Positions 13,237-26,515 are shown, counted from the first letter of the stretch. The stretch: DNA of 64,000 bases from Ottelia alismoides (GCA_037367405.1 JAZKJV010002625.1:248001-312000); one strand, 5' to 3'. Numbers and translations: made by a program. The notes: generated by a model from the sequence alone, not told the origin.

Positions 13237-14074
13237 GGAGGGAAGTGCACCCCAACCTGGTCCAGTTTCAATGAAGTCGAATGACAGGAAAGTGTGGGTT
13301 GCAATAAAGCTTCAAAAGAGGGATAGTCTTCTGACTCAAGATGAAAAAGTCCTTATGTAAATGCTGCTGTAAATAGTATGTTAAAAAAAAGAAAAAAAAT
13401 CAAAAAGGAAATAGACAAGCTTGAAAATAAAAATAAAAGTGCCTGCCGGAGTATGTATATGTGTTGTATAGAAAATAAGCAAGCGTGAGCATCAAAGTTA
13501 TACCATGTGAGCCTGCAGCTGGATGACTTGACTACACTGGTCTTGCATCCCAGGATAGGTAGCTACACTGGCTACCGTCCATTCTCTTCTTCCCCTCCTC
13601 CTCTTGAGTCGGATGCTACTTGAACTTAGAAGGGAATACCCCGCTCCTCGACGACAGAGGGCTGGATTGGGGAATCATTGGGTTGTCATTCTGGAGATGT
13701 TAGTTCCTTTGTCATTTCAGTTTGGGAGAGCCAATATCACTTACACTGTACAAGTCAGCTTCATAGTCATAAGGGTTTGCATATGATGTAGGCCAGTTCT
13801 GACCAGGCTATTGAGTGGCTTGAACCGAGTTCTGTGACTCTCGAAGGCTATTGTATTTTAAAGTTGGTTCCTGACCAGGTTCTACACACATCCACACTCA
13901 AGGTCTAACAAAAGCTCCAAATTCTGATTTTGTAAGGACAGGTATCGCACTGAAAGCGATCTTATTCACTCTATCTTTTTCAATCTTCTTTTTCTTTTCT
14001 TCTTATTCTTTGTTCTTTTTTTGTACTTATTGCATAAGTATTTGCTAGGGACTAGCAAAGGAAAGTATAGGGGG
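13237..14074 (+). mobile_element. Element B: 3' internal fragment with polypurine tract
   Basis: This begins exactly where D ends and is homologous, in the opposite strand, to D's 3' internal region (2792-3640). It ends in a stem-loop (TTTGCTAG / CTAGCAAA) and the purine tract GAAAGTATAGGGGG at 14061-14074, immediately before an LTR start. The rest of B's internal region should lie left of the window, beyond D. No coding sequence is seen. Confidence 0.8.
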
Positions 14075-17000
14075 TGATGAATCTCCATTTCATCACCTTT
14101 ATTCTATCATTTTGGCCTTGAAAACCCTAGCTAATGCATGTAAATAACATTAGTTTGTCCATAATAGCATTTATGATTTATTGTATTTCTTGCACATAAA
14201 ATAAGGTTTTTAATGCCAAAATTATAGAATAAAGAGAAGAAAAGAAAAAGGAATAAAATATTGCAAATATTTTATGACCCTAACCCCGAGACCAAGTCCA
14301 GAATGGAATTGGTCGACAAGGAATAAAGTAGGGGGAGATAAGGGCCAAAAATACAATAAATACCTCATTTATTCATTCTTGATTTATGCATTTTTGACAT
14401 CTATTTTGTATCTAAGTATTTATTCATCAAATAAAGAAACTTTGTACATAAAAATTGTAGATAATAATGTAAATAAAAATACAAAATTGAGTTTGTACAA
14501 AAATAATATACAGTGTACATTTTATACCCAGAATAAAAAGCTAAAAACCAAATTTCCCAGACTCATATCTTTCAAACAAGAACTCAAAATGTGGCAAAAT
14601 CACTCTAATGGTATATAACTTTTCATGAGCTATTTAATGGTAGTGGTTTTATATTTTTGGAGTTACTATGCAGAAGATAGGCTTTGGGTCCTATTTTACA
14701 TAATACTGATTAAAATATTCAATTTATTCATTACTTATTACTTTTACAAATTCATATTTTTATAATTTTGTAAACATTATCTATAATATATGTGTACATC
14801 AAAATCAAAATAAAATTAACAAGAAAATAAAAAATAAAATAAAGTTATATAAAAACATAGGTGAAACACCTATATGTATATAAATAAAAGGGAATTATGT
14901 TCTTTAATTATTTTATTCTTTCATATTTTTTAGAATATTGTCAATATCATATATATTCTATTAAAAATACAAAACAAAAATAAAAACTCATTAAAATGCA
15001 TTAAAATAAAAATAAGTATACAAAACATAGGCAAAATACCTATACCTATACCTATACAATTCATATACCTATTTATTTAAATGTGCAAATAAACTCATAA
15101 AAATCAAATAAAAATATATTTATACTCACAAAAAAAGTTATAAATATATAAAATAAGAAAATAAAATAATAAAATAGCATATACAAAGTAAAAAATAGAA
15201 ATGCACAAAACATAGATGAATATACCTATAAATACACTCATAAAAATTAACTACTAAAAAATCAAGCCAAAAAAATAAATAAAAATCATATTAAAATACT
15301 ACATAAAATAATAAACATTTTTATTTTATACTTGAAAAATAATAAAATCATTTACTATTTTAAATTAATTATTTTCGAATAAAACCTTCTGTTTTGTCCT
15401 TTAGCGGCCGACGTGGACCAATCGACGCGCGGCCTTCGTTGACCTCTGGTCAACTGTCCCATCTGCTGCTCTGAGTTGTCAGACCTGTTGAATCCCTGGT
15501 TTTCTTGCATTTTTCATGGGCGTCTCCTCCATCGATTGCACTCGCTTCCTCCACAAGAGTTGTCCGTTGTTCATTGTACAATCACACCAACATCTTGGAT
15601 CGCTTGTACATACACCAGATCAATCGATAATCGCCGGTTAATAAGGGTGCCCAGAGAGATTTATAAATAACCTAGATCCTCCTCCTTCGCAAATTTGGTC
15701 AATTCTACCCTTCTTCCTTTCTCGTATTCAGTCCTAGGAGCTTCCTTGTGACAGGAGGGATCTCTTGGCACCTTGAATCGGTCGGAGGAGGTGGGAGATG
15801 CACCCACGACGGCGCTCCGGCGATCGCCACGCTCCCCAGTTCCCACCATGTATTAGAGCCTTTTTCTTGCTTTATTAGGTAGATTTTGATTCCAACATTT
15901 ATTTCCTGCATTTAGTTTAGTTTTTTGCCCAGTAATTAACCGTGAACCGGTTGAGTCGTAGTTCGCCGGAGCTCCGCTCCGGCAACGACTCCCGAGCCTT
16001 CCAGTGATTTTTCGACCCCCGTATCACCACCATTCCATTCCATATCACGTTCTTCATCTTTCACACGCCCCAGATCAACCGGAGCCCACGTGGCTTCGCG
16101 AATCGAGGTTCATATCCGTCGCTCGCCGGAACCTCGCCGCCCTCTTCAATTTTTTGCGCAAAAGCTTCAAACCCCAGGTCGGTAGAGGGTGAAGCCCTCG
16201 AGCCGCTTTACCTTCCTGTGCAGGTCTTGAATTCAAAGGAGCCCTCTTGGGCTTGATTGATCCCAGGGAGAGGTTCATGGAGGTCCCCCCTTCCTCGAGC
16301 TCGCCTGATCGATTGGGACCTGCAGGAGCCAAGCGGAAGCCATCAGTAGACGCGGGGATCTTCCAAGAACGTGCAGAGACCTTCGGAGGTGACGGAGGAG
16401 GCCGGAGGCGCCGGCCATTTACGATCTAAGCTCGCCGTGCGCGTGCTTCATCCCTGTTCTTCCACCTTGCTCCATCACCGTCCGATCAAGATGGAGATCC
16501 CAGGCGTAGCAGCTGCCGTCAGATGCCAAGCTTCAGAGCCGTCAAATCTCACCAGGAGATCTAATCTCGTGCGTCCGACCACGAACCGGTACCAAGCGTT
16601 GGATGGTCGCCACGTGGATAAGTGGCTGCATCATCATCGTCCGCTAGTGCCTAATAGGGGTAATTTACACCTTTAGCCTATGCCTTTTTGTATTTATCGT
16701 TTAGTCCCGTAAATAATGTTTAACATGTAAAATAAAGTGGATATTTTGTAAAAAGACCCCTAGGTTTCTTGTATTGATATTTCGGTCCGATCCACGTCAC
16801 CTCACGTGCGGTCCCACGTGGGTTTGGGAAAATTTCACTTGAACCTATGTATGTATTTGTATTTTGTAAAAGTCCATTAAATAAAATTTATGGTGTTACA
16901 TTTTTGTGAATTTTGCACGCGGACCCCTGTGCTTTCTGGAATTGCGTTTTGGTCCTTGCGTGTGTGAGTCACGTGTAATCCCACATGATAGGTTAAATTG

Positions 17001-17600
17001 CAAGGGTCCCCTGGCAGGTTTTGAAATTTGTATTTGGTCTTGAAGCTTCATGTTAATGTTCAAAAGTTTTGGTAAATTTGTACAGAACCCCCTGGGATTT
17101 ATTTTATTTGCAAAAATACCCCTGGTAGGGTTGGAATTTCTTTTTGCTCTTCCTATTTATTGCATGCACCTATAAAATTCCAAAAATCACCAAAAAATAC
17201 CATAGGTTCTTGTTGCATTGTATTATCACGCCATATTTTTATTCTGCATTTTTATTGCATTTTCATATTTATAAAATTCAAAAACATGCATTTTTAGTGT
17301 TGTCTGCATTAGAAAATACATCAAAATTATAAAAACTTCTCTAAAAATTCCCCAAAAAATATATTGTATGTCTTTTAGTATCTTTTATATCCAGATATCT
17401 TTTATATCCAGACCAAAAATCACTAAAAATTACAAAAGGAAACTCCTAAAAATTATAAAATATAAAACCAAAAAAATTTATTAAAATTAAAAATCAAAAA
17501 AATTATAAAACCAAAAATCAAATAAAAATATAAAATTACAAAAAAAACCCACAAAAGACTTGTGTGCATACATGACTAGCTTGTATATGAATAATTATAG
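14075..17600 (+). repeat. 3' LTR of element B (3' end missing, about 3.5 kb)
   Basis: It starts TGATGAATCTCC after the polypurine tract and is collinear with the reverse complement of D's LTR, though much diverged. Shared landmarks include the AGACCAAG...GGGGGAGATAAGGGCC block near 14290-14345, the GACGTGGACCAAT segment near 15410, a TATA box at 15661, and the CACGTGCGGTCCCACGTG block near 16800. Homology fades near 17.6 kb, where sequence matching element I's LTR begins. The LTR end is not found, so the junction is approximate. Confidence 0.7.
15661..15668 (+). promoter_or_regulatory. TATA box of element B LTR
   Basis: TTATAAAT, followed by AACCTAGATCC, occupies the same LTR position as D's TATA box. 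Motif and position only. Confidence 0.45.
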
Positions 17601-20474
17601 GCTATCAGTTTTTGCTCTTATATTTTTACATTTTATTAATATTTTATTAATGTTATTTTTATTACTATAAAATAAAAATGAAATTTATTTAAAAAAATTA
17701 AACTTATTTAAATTAGTTAAATAATTAGGCATAATATACCTATATTATTTATATATGTATTCAATTAATTAAATAATATTATTTAGTAAATCAAAATTTA
17801 TAATTAAATTTTTTATTTATAATTATTTACTTATTATTTTAATAATTAATTGAATTTAATTAATTAAGTAATTTAATTATTAATTAATTAATTTTTTTAT
17901 TTTCCCCTTTCCTCCCCTTTCTTCCTCCTTGTTTTCTTCCGCCCGTCAATTTTATTCCCTTCTCCTTTCCCCTCCTCTGCATCCTCTTCCTCCCTTCCTC
18001 CATCCAATGACCCAACGGCCTGTCCGTTGGGCTGTTCACCCAACCAACTCCCTTCGTCTACCCTCCTTCGTTGGTGACAAGAACCTATCGTGCGCCCCAA
18101 GTCATGTTTGCCTATACAAGACTCGTCACCCCCTCCGAGCTTCGTCAGATCTACCATTTCCATTCTCCTTCGATCAGTGAGCTCCGATGTAGCGTGAGAA
18201 CTTGTGATAGGAGCTCTAGTTCCTCCATCGTAGAGAGAGGTTGAGAGCGAGTAAGGGAGGACGAGATCTTTCGTAGGTGTGCAGCAAAGCTTCGTCGTGC
18301 GCCTAGTCTCCTCCGTGCTGTGAGTTGCAGGCAATGACCCAGGAGGTTCGCACCTCCGCTCCCAGGTGAATCCATCCACATTCTCTGTTTTCATTCCATG
18401 TTAGATTTCATATACCTTCTCCTTCGTCCTCTCTGTTTATCTTCTCCTTCTTTATTCTCTTGTCAAATTTCGAGTCTAATCTGACACCACAATCCTCCAG
18501 TTTCTCGATCTATCTCATTTTCTCTCTTATACTCTCAATCTTACCATTCCTCTGTTTTGATTCCACTTTGACACCAAAATCCTCGATCATTCCATTTCGA
18601 TCGATCCAGTTCTCTATCCTCTCTTCTCACATCATGTTCAACTCAAATCCGATTAGAATCTGAGCTTCAGATCCCAAATCCTTCATCTCGTTGGGATCCC
18701 CATCCACCTTCATTATCTTATTCTGCATGTAACATCTGGTCGAGGATCCATCCTCGAGTCGCAGTTACACCTGCAGGTCAGGCAACTAGAGGGAGCCACG
18801 CACGATGGCCGAAGTTTAAGCACTCAAACCCATTTCCGCTATAGTGCTTTCCACTTACTATTCCTCCATATTTGGATCGAGGCCTCGTGCTTCGAGTCAT
18901 TGTACCGATTGCAAGGCCATCTTCTGAGATTGAGCCACCTCCGTCTTCAACTTGGAGAGACACGAACCACCTGCAGGTTTGATTCCAAACCCAACCGTAT
19001 ATCAGCATCTGGAGTAGCAATCTGAAACGAGCATCACATGCTGGAGGCTTCTCATCTTGAGGCGCTTGAACAAAGCACCGTGAGCATCTGAAGCACTAAA
19101 GATCTAGAGACGCAACAACATTATATCTAGAGCATTGCCTGCAGTCGATTAATGAAGCCATCAGCCTCGATCGAGACGAAGACTTCATTATAGCATCGGA
19201 GCGTCGATTCAAGATCTTCACCGGAGTTGAGATCCACCTCTACAATCGAAATCGATCAGGCATAGCAAGACGAGCTCCTAGAGAATCTATTCGAATCAAT
19301 ACTGAATCGATTGCAGCGCATGAGACAGAACATCAGATCTAAAGAGCATCTGCAGATCTGCAAGAGAGCAGCAACGACATGAGAAAACGAGTCCTTCACC
19401 TTCATCATGTAGCACCTGTAATAGATCAAGCTTTTGTAAATCCGCTCGCCTAAGTCCAAGTTATATCGCATGGAGCAGATTTGAGATGTGGGGAAAAACA
19501 TAAGTTCCGCTCTAGATCGCGCAGGAACCACATTATCAACTTTAGATCAGATACATGTTAGCTCGCCACGCGTTGGCATCAGTGTTGAATGATCGACCGA
19601 GGATCACACGAACCTGAACGAGCTACACGCCCCCACCAGAAGCCACGTCGCCTCACCGCTGAAATGAAGTCACATGTGCAGCGTACGACTTGTAGTTTTT
19701 TTGGCTTTTTACATCAAAGCCCTCCTGCATTGTGAATATTTTGAACAGGTCCTCCACAACTGTGATCATGTGGGAAACCACGTGACTTTCTGGTGATTTT
19801 GCATGCGAGACCCTCAGATATTATTGTATTTTCAAACAGGTCATAGGCTGGAAGCTGCACGTGAATAGTCATGCGCCTATTTGAATATTTTGTATGAATA
19901 CATCGTAACTTTGTGACATTATCATGCACTCCACTTATTTCCAGTATAATACATAAATACCCATATACATTATATATAACTAATATACATATTATATACA
20001 TATAAATACAATATTAATAATTAAAATATAATAAAAATACATATAAATACTCAGTATTATACCATATATAGTATTAAAAAAATTTTAAAAAATAAAAATA
20101 TTTTCTTATTTAAATAAATCTTAAAAATACAAAAAAATACATAAAAATTAAAATACATAAAAAATAGAAAAACAACTTTAAAAAATCTACAAAAAAATCC
20201 TACGGTATATTTTACTAGATTTTACATATAAAACCAAAAAGAAAAAAGCATTGAATATTAAAATCAATGAAAAAAATTCAAAATTACTTAAAACTTCAAA
20301 AATTCATAACTAATTCAATAAAAATCGCAAAAATATGTACAATACCTTGTTGGAAAGGTATTTTTCTCTACTTTATGATAAAAATAAAATTAAAATAATT
20401 TTTTACTGTTAACTATTTTTAAAATAAAAACAAGTCCCTATTTTAAATAAAAAATAGTTTTTCACTTTAAAAAT

Positions 20475-22084
20475 GGGATTTTTACCCGGAGGACCCTGAA
20501 ATCTTTTACAATTACCGCCACGACCCTCAAAACATCGATATTCCTCTCACGACCCCTTAAACTTGCTAACCCTTATCGGGCAGACCCTGGGGTTTGCATC
20601 CGTCTCTTAGGGCAGTAACGGTCGTTATGTGAGGAGTGAAGATACAATTATTACAGGAATGTTTACATCAATATGTATCATCAATATCTCTGATAACGTG
20701 AAAATTGTTCTTATCAATTGAATCATTCAGAACAATGCACGAACTCCAACTAACACATACAGATCCTATCGTACCAATAAATATCAATCACAAGACCCCA
20801 TAAAGTCCATGGAAATATCATTAGAAAAATACAATTATACAAGTATCAGTATTAAACAACACCTTTGTGCAACGTAACAGAAAAAAGAACAGATTAATTT
20901 GAATGGACAAGTAAAAAAACAATAATGTTCTCTCCATCTCTAGAAATATTCAAAATCCAGATGCGAAGAATCGCTGCTGGTGCTACCCGCCTTACTCCCG
21001 CCACCACCCCCACCTCCTCCGCCTTTACTGCTGCCTCCGCTGCCTGCACCACCGTGATCGGCGGCGGCGCCAGGACCAGCCTTCTTCTCCGCACCCGCTC
21101 CATCCTTGTTCGTGTACTGCGTGAAGTCGACAGGGTCGGGAATGTGCGGGGGAGTAGCGCTGCGCACCAATGCCCAGTTGACCCCTTCGAAGAAGGGGTG
21201 CTGCTTGATCTCGGTGGCACCTCTCCGGTAAGCGATCCGATTCTGCGGATCCTTAATCAGGAGCCCCCGGATGAGATCCCGTGCAACCACGCTTACGACC
21301 GGTGCGTCCGGGAACTTCAGCGGCTGGCCAACGACGTTGAACAACGTCGCGCGATTGCCAACCCCTTTGAACGGCGTGGTACCATGCATGAGCTCGTAGA
21401 GGAAGATTCCAAAGGTCCACCAGTCGACCGCGCTGCAGTGGTCTTCACCTTGTATGATCTCTGGGGCTAGGTACTCGTGCGTGCCGACAAAAGACATCGA
21501 TCGGGCATTGGTGGGCTCAGCCATGAATTCAAGGAGAGTCGAGGAGGGGGAAGAATTGGCTGGCTAGCTGAAGTCGGACTTGGTCTTGTGGTTGCGCTTA
21601 GGGAGCATCATGCGGGGAAGGAAGTTGGAGGGCTGGATGCAGCCCTGGACGGCATTATCAGAGCCAAGCATGGCTGAACCGCTGTCGTGGACGGAGGAGG
21701 ACTTGACAAGCGTGGGGCTTACAGAGCACCGGAGGGAGAGATCGAAGTCGGAGAGCATGATGTGGCCCTCCTCGCGGACAAGCACATTCTCCGGCTTGAG
21801 GTCGCGGTAGACTACCCCCAGCATGTGCAGCTACTCCAGTGCCAGCAACACCTCCGATGCATAAAACCTGCGAGGTCGCGTTGCATTTTCTTATTAAACA
21901 CATCCAGGTGTCGTACAAGGGTTACCATATAGACTCTGGTTAGGTTACGAAGGAGACGACACACAGACGAAGGGTTCGTGAGGTCAAACGGCGCAAGTTT
22001 AAGGGGTCGTGAGAGGAATATCGATGTTTTGAGGGTCGTGGCGGTAATTGCAAAAGATTTCAGGGTCTGTCGGGTAAAAATCCC
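20475..22084. mobile_element. Pack-MULE 1: Mutator-like element carrying a protein kinase fragment
   Basis: The element is 1610 bp. Its ends are long terminal inverted repeats of about 90 bp, starting GGGATTTTTACCC and including ATCGATATTCCTCTCACGA. A perfect 9-bp target duplication, TTTAAAAAT, lies at 20466-20474 and 22085-22093. Long TIRs with a 9-bp duplication are the hallmark of Mutator elements, and a host exon between them with no transposase makes it a Pack-MULE. It must have moved with a transposase supplied elsewhere. The same TIR family bounds MULE 2 at 45381-56353. Confidence 0.95.
20940..21888 (-). pseudogene. Captured AGC VIII protein kinase fragment (PINOID/D6PK-like), two nonsense codons
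   Basis: One reading frame on the minus strand covers kinase subdomains VIb to the C-terminus. Visible motifs are RFYASEVLLALE, then [13 protein letters not shown] (catalytic loop), then LSDFDLS (DFD in place of DFG, diagnostic of plant AGC VIII kinases). These are followed by the family's activation-segment insertion, [28 protein letters not shown] and [18 protein letters not shown]. The protein ends in LDFEYF, a PDK1-docking-like hydrophobic tail. The N-lobe is absent. TAG codons interrupt the frame at 21831-21833 (where Tyr is expected) and 21564-21566, splitting it into two open pieces without a frameshift. Sequence just upstream in sense (ending CTCGCAG) looks like a 3' splice site, suggesting capture at DNA level. 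A glycine-rich run near the C-terminus may be original. Auxin-transport signalling is the family's usual role; this copy is probably dead. Confidence 0.9.
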
Positions 22085-22527
22085 TTTAAAAATAAATGAA
22101 ACCCCATAAAAATATTAAAAACTTCTAAAAAATTCAAAAAACATAAAATAAAATAAAAAATGTAAAATTACAAAATAAAACCCAAATAAAATATAAAACA
22201 CAATATTTCTTTATTTATAGATATATAAAAACACAAAAAATAATATAAAATTCAGAAAATCAAATAAAAATCTGGAAAAATTCCTAAAAATGAATAATAA
22301 TCAAGAAATCCATTTTCCTTAGTCACTCTATCTTTTTACCTTAATTTTCCCCAGTTTGCCTCTCTGAGTTCGACACTCCCATATTTATTGCTACACTTGA
22401 GTTTAGGAGTATAAATAATAATAATAATAATAAAAATAATTTTTTTGGTAAAATCCACTTGATCGATACAATGATCAATATTTGTTCTCTCTTTTTAGAA
22501 CATCAGACATGTGTTGACTTTTTCAGA

Positions 22528-22547
22528 TGGCACCGTTACCTGGGAGG
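22528..22547 (+). promoter_or_regulatory. Degenerate tRNA-Asp type primer binding site (element I)
   Basis: TGGCACCGTTACCTGGGAGG differs from the intact site of elements C and D at three of the first 18 bases, two of them C-to-T or G-to-A changes as expected of methylation decay. It starts two bases after the LTR end. Confidence 0.8.
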
Positions 22548-22849
22548 CATCGCTAGGGTAGAGACTAGAGCTTTAGGTTTTAGGGTTTCTTTTTCTCTCT
22601 TTTTCGTCATCTTATTTTTGTTGCATTTTTTCTCACGTATTTTTTTCTTGTGTCTTGTTACGACTTTTGTGTTTGCATTGTGTTGCAGGGCCTAGGTATC
22701 GAGGTCAGATTCTTCAGGAGCCAAGCAAACGAGGTACTTAGAGACTGGTATTCGTTGCGAGCCAGTTGCTGAGGAGAAACATGAGGTGGATACGAGGAGT
22801 CATCTTCTTTGTTTCACCTTTATTTTCATTTTATATTTATTGAGTCACA

Positions 22850-24600
22850 ATGATGGAAAGGCAGTCTCGTAGGCCGACTCGTACGGCTCCGCTTGCATGC
22901 GTGCCTACGCATCTATCTAGGTCGGTTCGAGGCAACCCGTGTTTTGAACCTAAGTTGAGTCCTTCGTTCTTCTCCAGGTATGACTCTAATCCTGAAGAAT
23001 CGTATTTCTCGACTCTGTTTGTTTCTCCTGGGTCGGTTCGAGAGAACTCTCTTTTCGAAGCCAACCCAGACCCTCCCTCCTTTTTCGAGTTTAATTCTAA
23101 TCTTAGAGAACCATCACCTTTTATTCCTCGTGTTTCTTTGTCTCCTCCTGTTCATTTTATCCCTTTTTCATTGTTATCTTCGAGTCATCCTTTTACTACA
23201 CCTATGGCAGTTGAGCAGAGGATTGGGAATTATGAGCAGAGATCAGAGCATTCAGTATACATGAATCCATAAGATGCTGAGATGAGAGTGCAGACTGAGA
23301 AACCCACACATCACTCAGGAGAGAAGTCAGATTCTACATTGATTTCATCGACTTTTCTAATTGATTTGGACTCTGTATCATTGCTTCTGAGATTTCATGG
23401 CAAGTCGCATGAGGAGCTGTATGAGCATATTTTTGCATTTGAGGAGATATGTGGTACGATACACTATTCAAACTTCTCACTTGAGGATGTTATGATTTCA
23501 CGTGATCCCCACAAGCCATTACATGATATGTGGCTCCGATTTCAGATTCTATTGAGGAGATTTTCGGATCACGTAATCTCTAAGGCAGAGTTGATTTAGA
23601 TTTTCTACCAAGGGATGACCACAGAGTAGCAGGCAATGGTCGATGCCTTGTTTGGTGGTTCACACCGCAGTCTTGACGAGGATTCACTTTGGACTCTTTT
23701 TAGAGAGATTTCTGACATTGAGACAACATGCAAGAGAGTTATGAGACCATTTAGATGCGATCCACCTCATGATGATTCTGAGATCGCAGATCAGGCAATT
23801 GATATGATTTCGATACAACACAGAGGATGGATGCTGAGACATCTGTTGAGACTTCGACTCTTTAGTTTCCAATTCCATCTCTGTTGGTTTTCCAGCCAGA
23901 GTATGGACCACTTCAACACTTTTCAGAGCAGGAACATACGATGTTTCAACAACCCTCTCAGTCTTCTTTGTTTCCATGTTACAACCAGTGTCATGAGTAG
24001 TCTACACCTCAAGAACATACCTTCTCGGATTCATTTACAAATACTTTTCCATCTCAACAGACATGTTTTGAGTTGGTACACCACTTTGATATGCCTGCTA
24101 CAAACAGTTCCATGATTGAGCAGTTAGTCTATCTGATTCATGAGCAGAGTGTCTTTCGTAGGGGGCAGATGGACACATTCAGAGATTTTATATCCAATTT
24201 TGTCATAGAGCGAGGATCAAATTCTACTTTTCAGCAGACTTCTGAGTTGTTGAGCACCTCTACTCTTAGTTCTCATGATGTTTGGAGACAACCTCCAGTT
24301 GTTGAGATATTAAGGAGCGAGGAGCATATAGTAGGAAACGACACGGAATTACATATTCAGCCTGATTCTCCATATAGCAAAGGTATAAAGTCACATAAAT
24401 GGGAAAAGATAAAATCCAAAAATAGGAATAAATACAAGATTTTAGATTCTTATGCTAGATCTCTATCTTCTGTTTTACATGGAGTGAGTTCCGGTTTTGC
24501 AAATTTTTTGATTCTTCTTCTTCTTATCCTCAGGGTGTACATAGGGCTAAGGAGGATGTATATATACCCTTCCCAGATGCTTTTAACCAATGAATGGTAG
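22850..24600 (+). pseudogene. Athila-lineage gag remnant (stops, frameshift, internal deletion)
   Basis: Gag forms the particle in which reverse transcription occurs. One frame runs from ATG 22850 to about 23818, broken by stops near 23270, 23597 and 23630. It then shifts by one base into a frame running to 24600, with more stops. Recognisable Athila gag landmarks are EELYEHIFAFEEICGTI, then DPHKPLHDMWLRFQILLRRF, then IFYQGMTTE and ALFGGSHRSLDED. In intact Athila gag roughly a hundred residues, including the tryptophan-rich core, separate the first two blocks. Here they are nearly adjacent, so the core is deleted. The second part is a Gln/Ser/Thr-rich linker. No CCHC zinc knuckle was found. 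The lineage call rests on motif order and remembered family pattern. Confidence 0.75.
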
Positions 24601-24839
24601 AGATATTAGAAAATCTCAAAAGAACCAATATTCAAAGTTCACGAAAGAGATGTTGGACAGAATTCAGATCAAGCTCTTTCGGAGGCATCGGCACACATCC
24701 CTCTTCTACATAAGTGCTTGAAGCAACATACCACACTACAAGAAAGAAGAGGATATATCATTGCTCATAGAAACAAGTGTTGACCATTACCACAAGTTAT
24801 GCCATCCATTATACATCCCCAAAAAGAAAAATAAAGAAA

Positions 24840-25185
24840 TGGGAGTACCATTTGTCAGTCGAGCACACATTATTGGACAATGGATCGCCAGTGAATATTT
24901 TACCCTTTCATATTATTGAGACACTTAATTTAGGGGCTCTCCAGCGAGCCAAGATGATTATTCAGTTTACAGATAGATCGGTCAAGAGGCCGAAGGGTAT
25001 ACTTCATGATATTGTCGTGGTGGTACAAGGCACAAAATTCACCTGTAGATTTTGTTGTCTTAGACTCTGACTCTTCAGTAGCATCACATGACGCTACTAT
25101 TATTCTTGGTCGGCCTTTTCTGCCTGCAGCTAGGGTTGTAATTGATTATGGGACAGACAGTGTCACTTTTCCTCCCAGCAATACA
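24840..25185 (+). pseudogene. Athila-lineage aspartic protease remnant (frameshifted)
   Basis: The first frame (about 24840-25060) gives LLDNGSPVNILPFHIIETL and IQFTDRSVKRPKGILHDI. The next frame (about 25045-25185) continues with DFVVLDSD and IILGRPFLPAARVVIDYG. This is the usual order of plant Ty3/gypsy retropepsin: catalytic D-[ST]-G-[AS], LADRS block, DFVVLD, ILGRPFL. The catalytic triplet is altered (DNG) and a frameshift near 25050 separates the halves, so it is inactive. Sequence downstream, where RT should begin, has no RT motifs. Confidence 0.8.
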
Positions 25186-26018
25186 GTGTCGAGCTCCGAG
25201 CCATTAGAGAGTCTTCCATCAGAGGAGTGTGCTACTATCCCATCAGAGGCGGCTGCATGCAACATTATAGTTGAGATTCGACACGATCCCAACATTTCTG
25301 ATTCCACTGAGTCTCGAGAATTTCCTCTCCTGAGAGGAAGTCTTAGAGAGCATTGCCTTTGGTGATCAACGTACACATGTTTGGAGATGTATTGATGAGA
25401 TTCGTAGTATATAAGTCATTGAGACGAGACCGTGGTGGCATGTACTTCGAAGGTCATGCTTGGTTCATTTATAGATCCTTTGGTCGAGTCTTCTAGTAGC
25501 GAGAATGCTGAGCCCTCTTCACACAGATCAGATAAGGGTTGTGTTGAGGATATAGATCATATCACAACATAGTTCAACCTCTTTATCGCTCTACTTCAGA
25601 CGCAATCCTGATGTCTCTTCAGTCACACAGAGATGAGGATATAATGTCAGAGGATGATTCTTCATCTTCTTATTTTAGTGGTGATGATGACAATGATTCA
25701 TAGACTGTAGAGCAGCATTCAGAGGTCAGTTCTGTTAATCTTTTTGGCCACCTAGGTTGTTCCTCACCAGTTGACACAGGTAAGGGATCCTCTAATTCAG
25801 ATATGGACATCTCTGATGATGACCATGATGTCGACCTTTCTCTTATACATTCTATCATTCTTAGGTCGCGCAATAAGGCTACTTTTCAGCTTTCTTGAGC
25901 TTCTACAGTTTGTTTTGATTTGTTCATTCTTTTTCACCTTATACATATGTGTTTTTTGATTTATTCATTCTTTCTTTCATTTATCTACACCTCTAGGTCT
26001 CGCTTAGAATTTTTTTCT
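25186..26018 (+). other. Post-protease remnant of element I, no recognisable domain
   Basis: Short acidic and serine-rich frames extend the protease to about 25360 and then break up. No YXDD, RNase H or integrase motif appears in any plus-strand frame. The deletion that removed pol must therefore lie just after the protease, unless the ancestor already lacked pol. Confidence 0.5.
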
Positions 26019-26515
26019 ATACTTAGGATGTACTTTATCCTAAGTATAGGGGGAGATGTAAACACTGTGTTATTCATATAGTTATGTTCTATTACCCTTG
26101 TTGTTGCTTATACTTTGGGTATGCTTTACCCTAAGTATAGGGAGGAATATCACTCGTTTTCGTTTTTTATTGTTTTCAATTTTGTATATCATTTGCTCTC
26201 TCGCTTGTCTCTCAAGTGTTGATATTCTTCCTGTACTTCGGGATATTTTACCTTAAGTATGGGAGGACAAGCCGAGTCATTGATTGTGTACATTCTCTTG
26301 ACCTTGATCATCTTTGTTTTATGTCTCCTATCCTTATGATTAGTTGATCCTAAGTGTAGAGGGGATGATTGACTTCTATTCTTTTATTTCTTATTCTTTG
26401 AGTCATTATAATATAGTATTCTTTTCACCAATATATACTTATCCCGAGTTATGTCTTCCTTTGTCGCTTCTTTGGTCACTCTGAGGACGCAGTTCACGCT
26501 AAGTATATGGGGTGT
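26019..26515 (+). repeat. Array of five stem-loop / polypurine-like modules (element I)
   Basis: Modules lie at 26019-26053, 26108-26145, 26231-26268, 26333-26366 and 26480-26515. The first reads TATACTTAGG, 14-nt loop region, CCTAAGTATAGGGGG. Later ones drift (CTTTGGG/CCCTAAG, CTTCGGG/CCTTAAG) with partly compensating changes. They match the arrays in elements C, D and L in structure and in position upstream of the true polypurine tract. Confidence 0.75.

Larger units (their letters stand above)
17600..22525 (+). repeat. 5' LTR remnant of element I (interrupted by a Pack-MULE)
   Basis: The 3' end TTTTTCA at 22525 is followed by two bases and the primer site. About 80 bp at 17610-17700 match 32440-32545 in I's 3' LTR, at about 1 kb from the 3' LTR's start. 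The first kilobase of this 5' LTR is therefore missing or replaced by B's LTR. Removing 20475-22093 leaves about 3.3 kb. A/T-rich and CT-rich stretches (17880-18700) hold no convincing gene. Confidence 0.65.

Noticed and set aside
20925..21470. 181-codon plus-strand ORF over the kinase fragment
   Set aside because: Shadow of the minus-strand kinase frame; its translation matches no family and the minus frame has clear kinase motifs.
22850..25370. Functional retroviral-type polyprotein
   Set aside because: At least five stops, two frameshifts, an altered protease active site and no pol.
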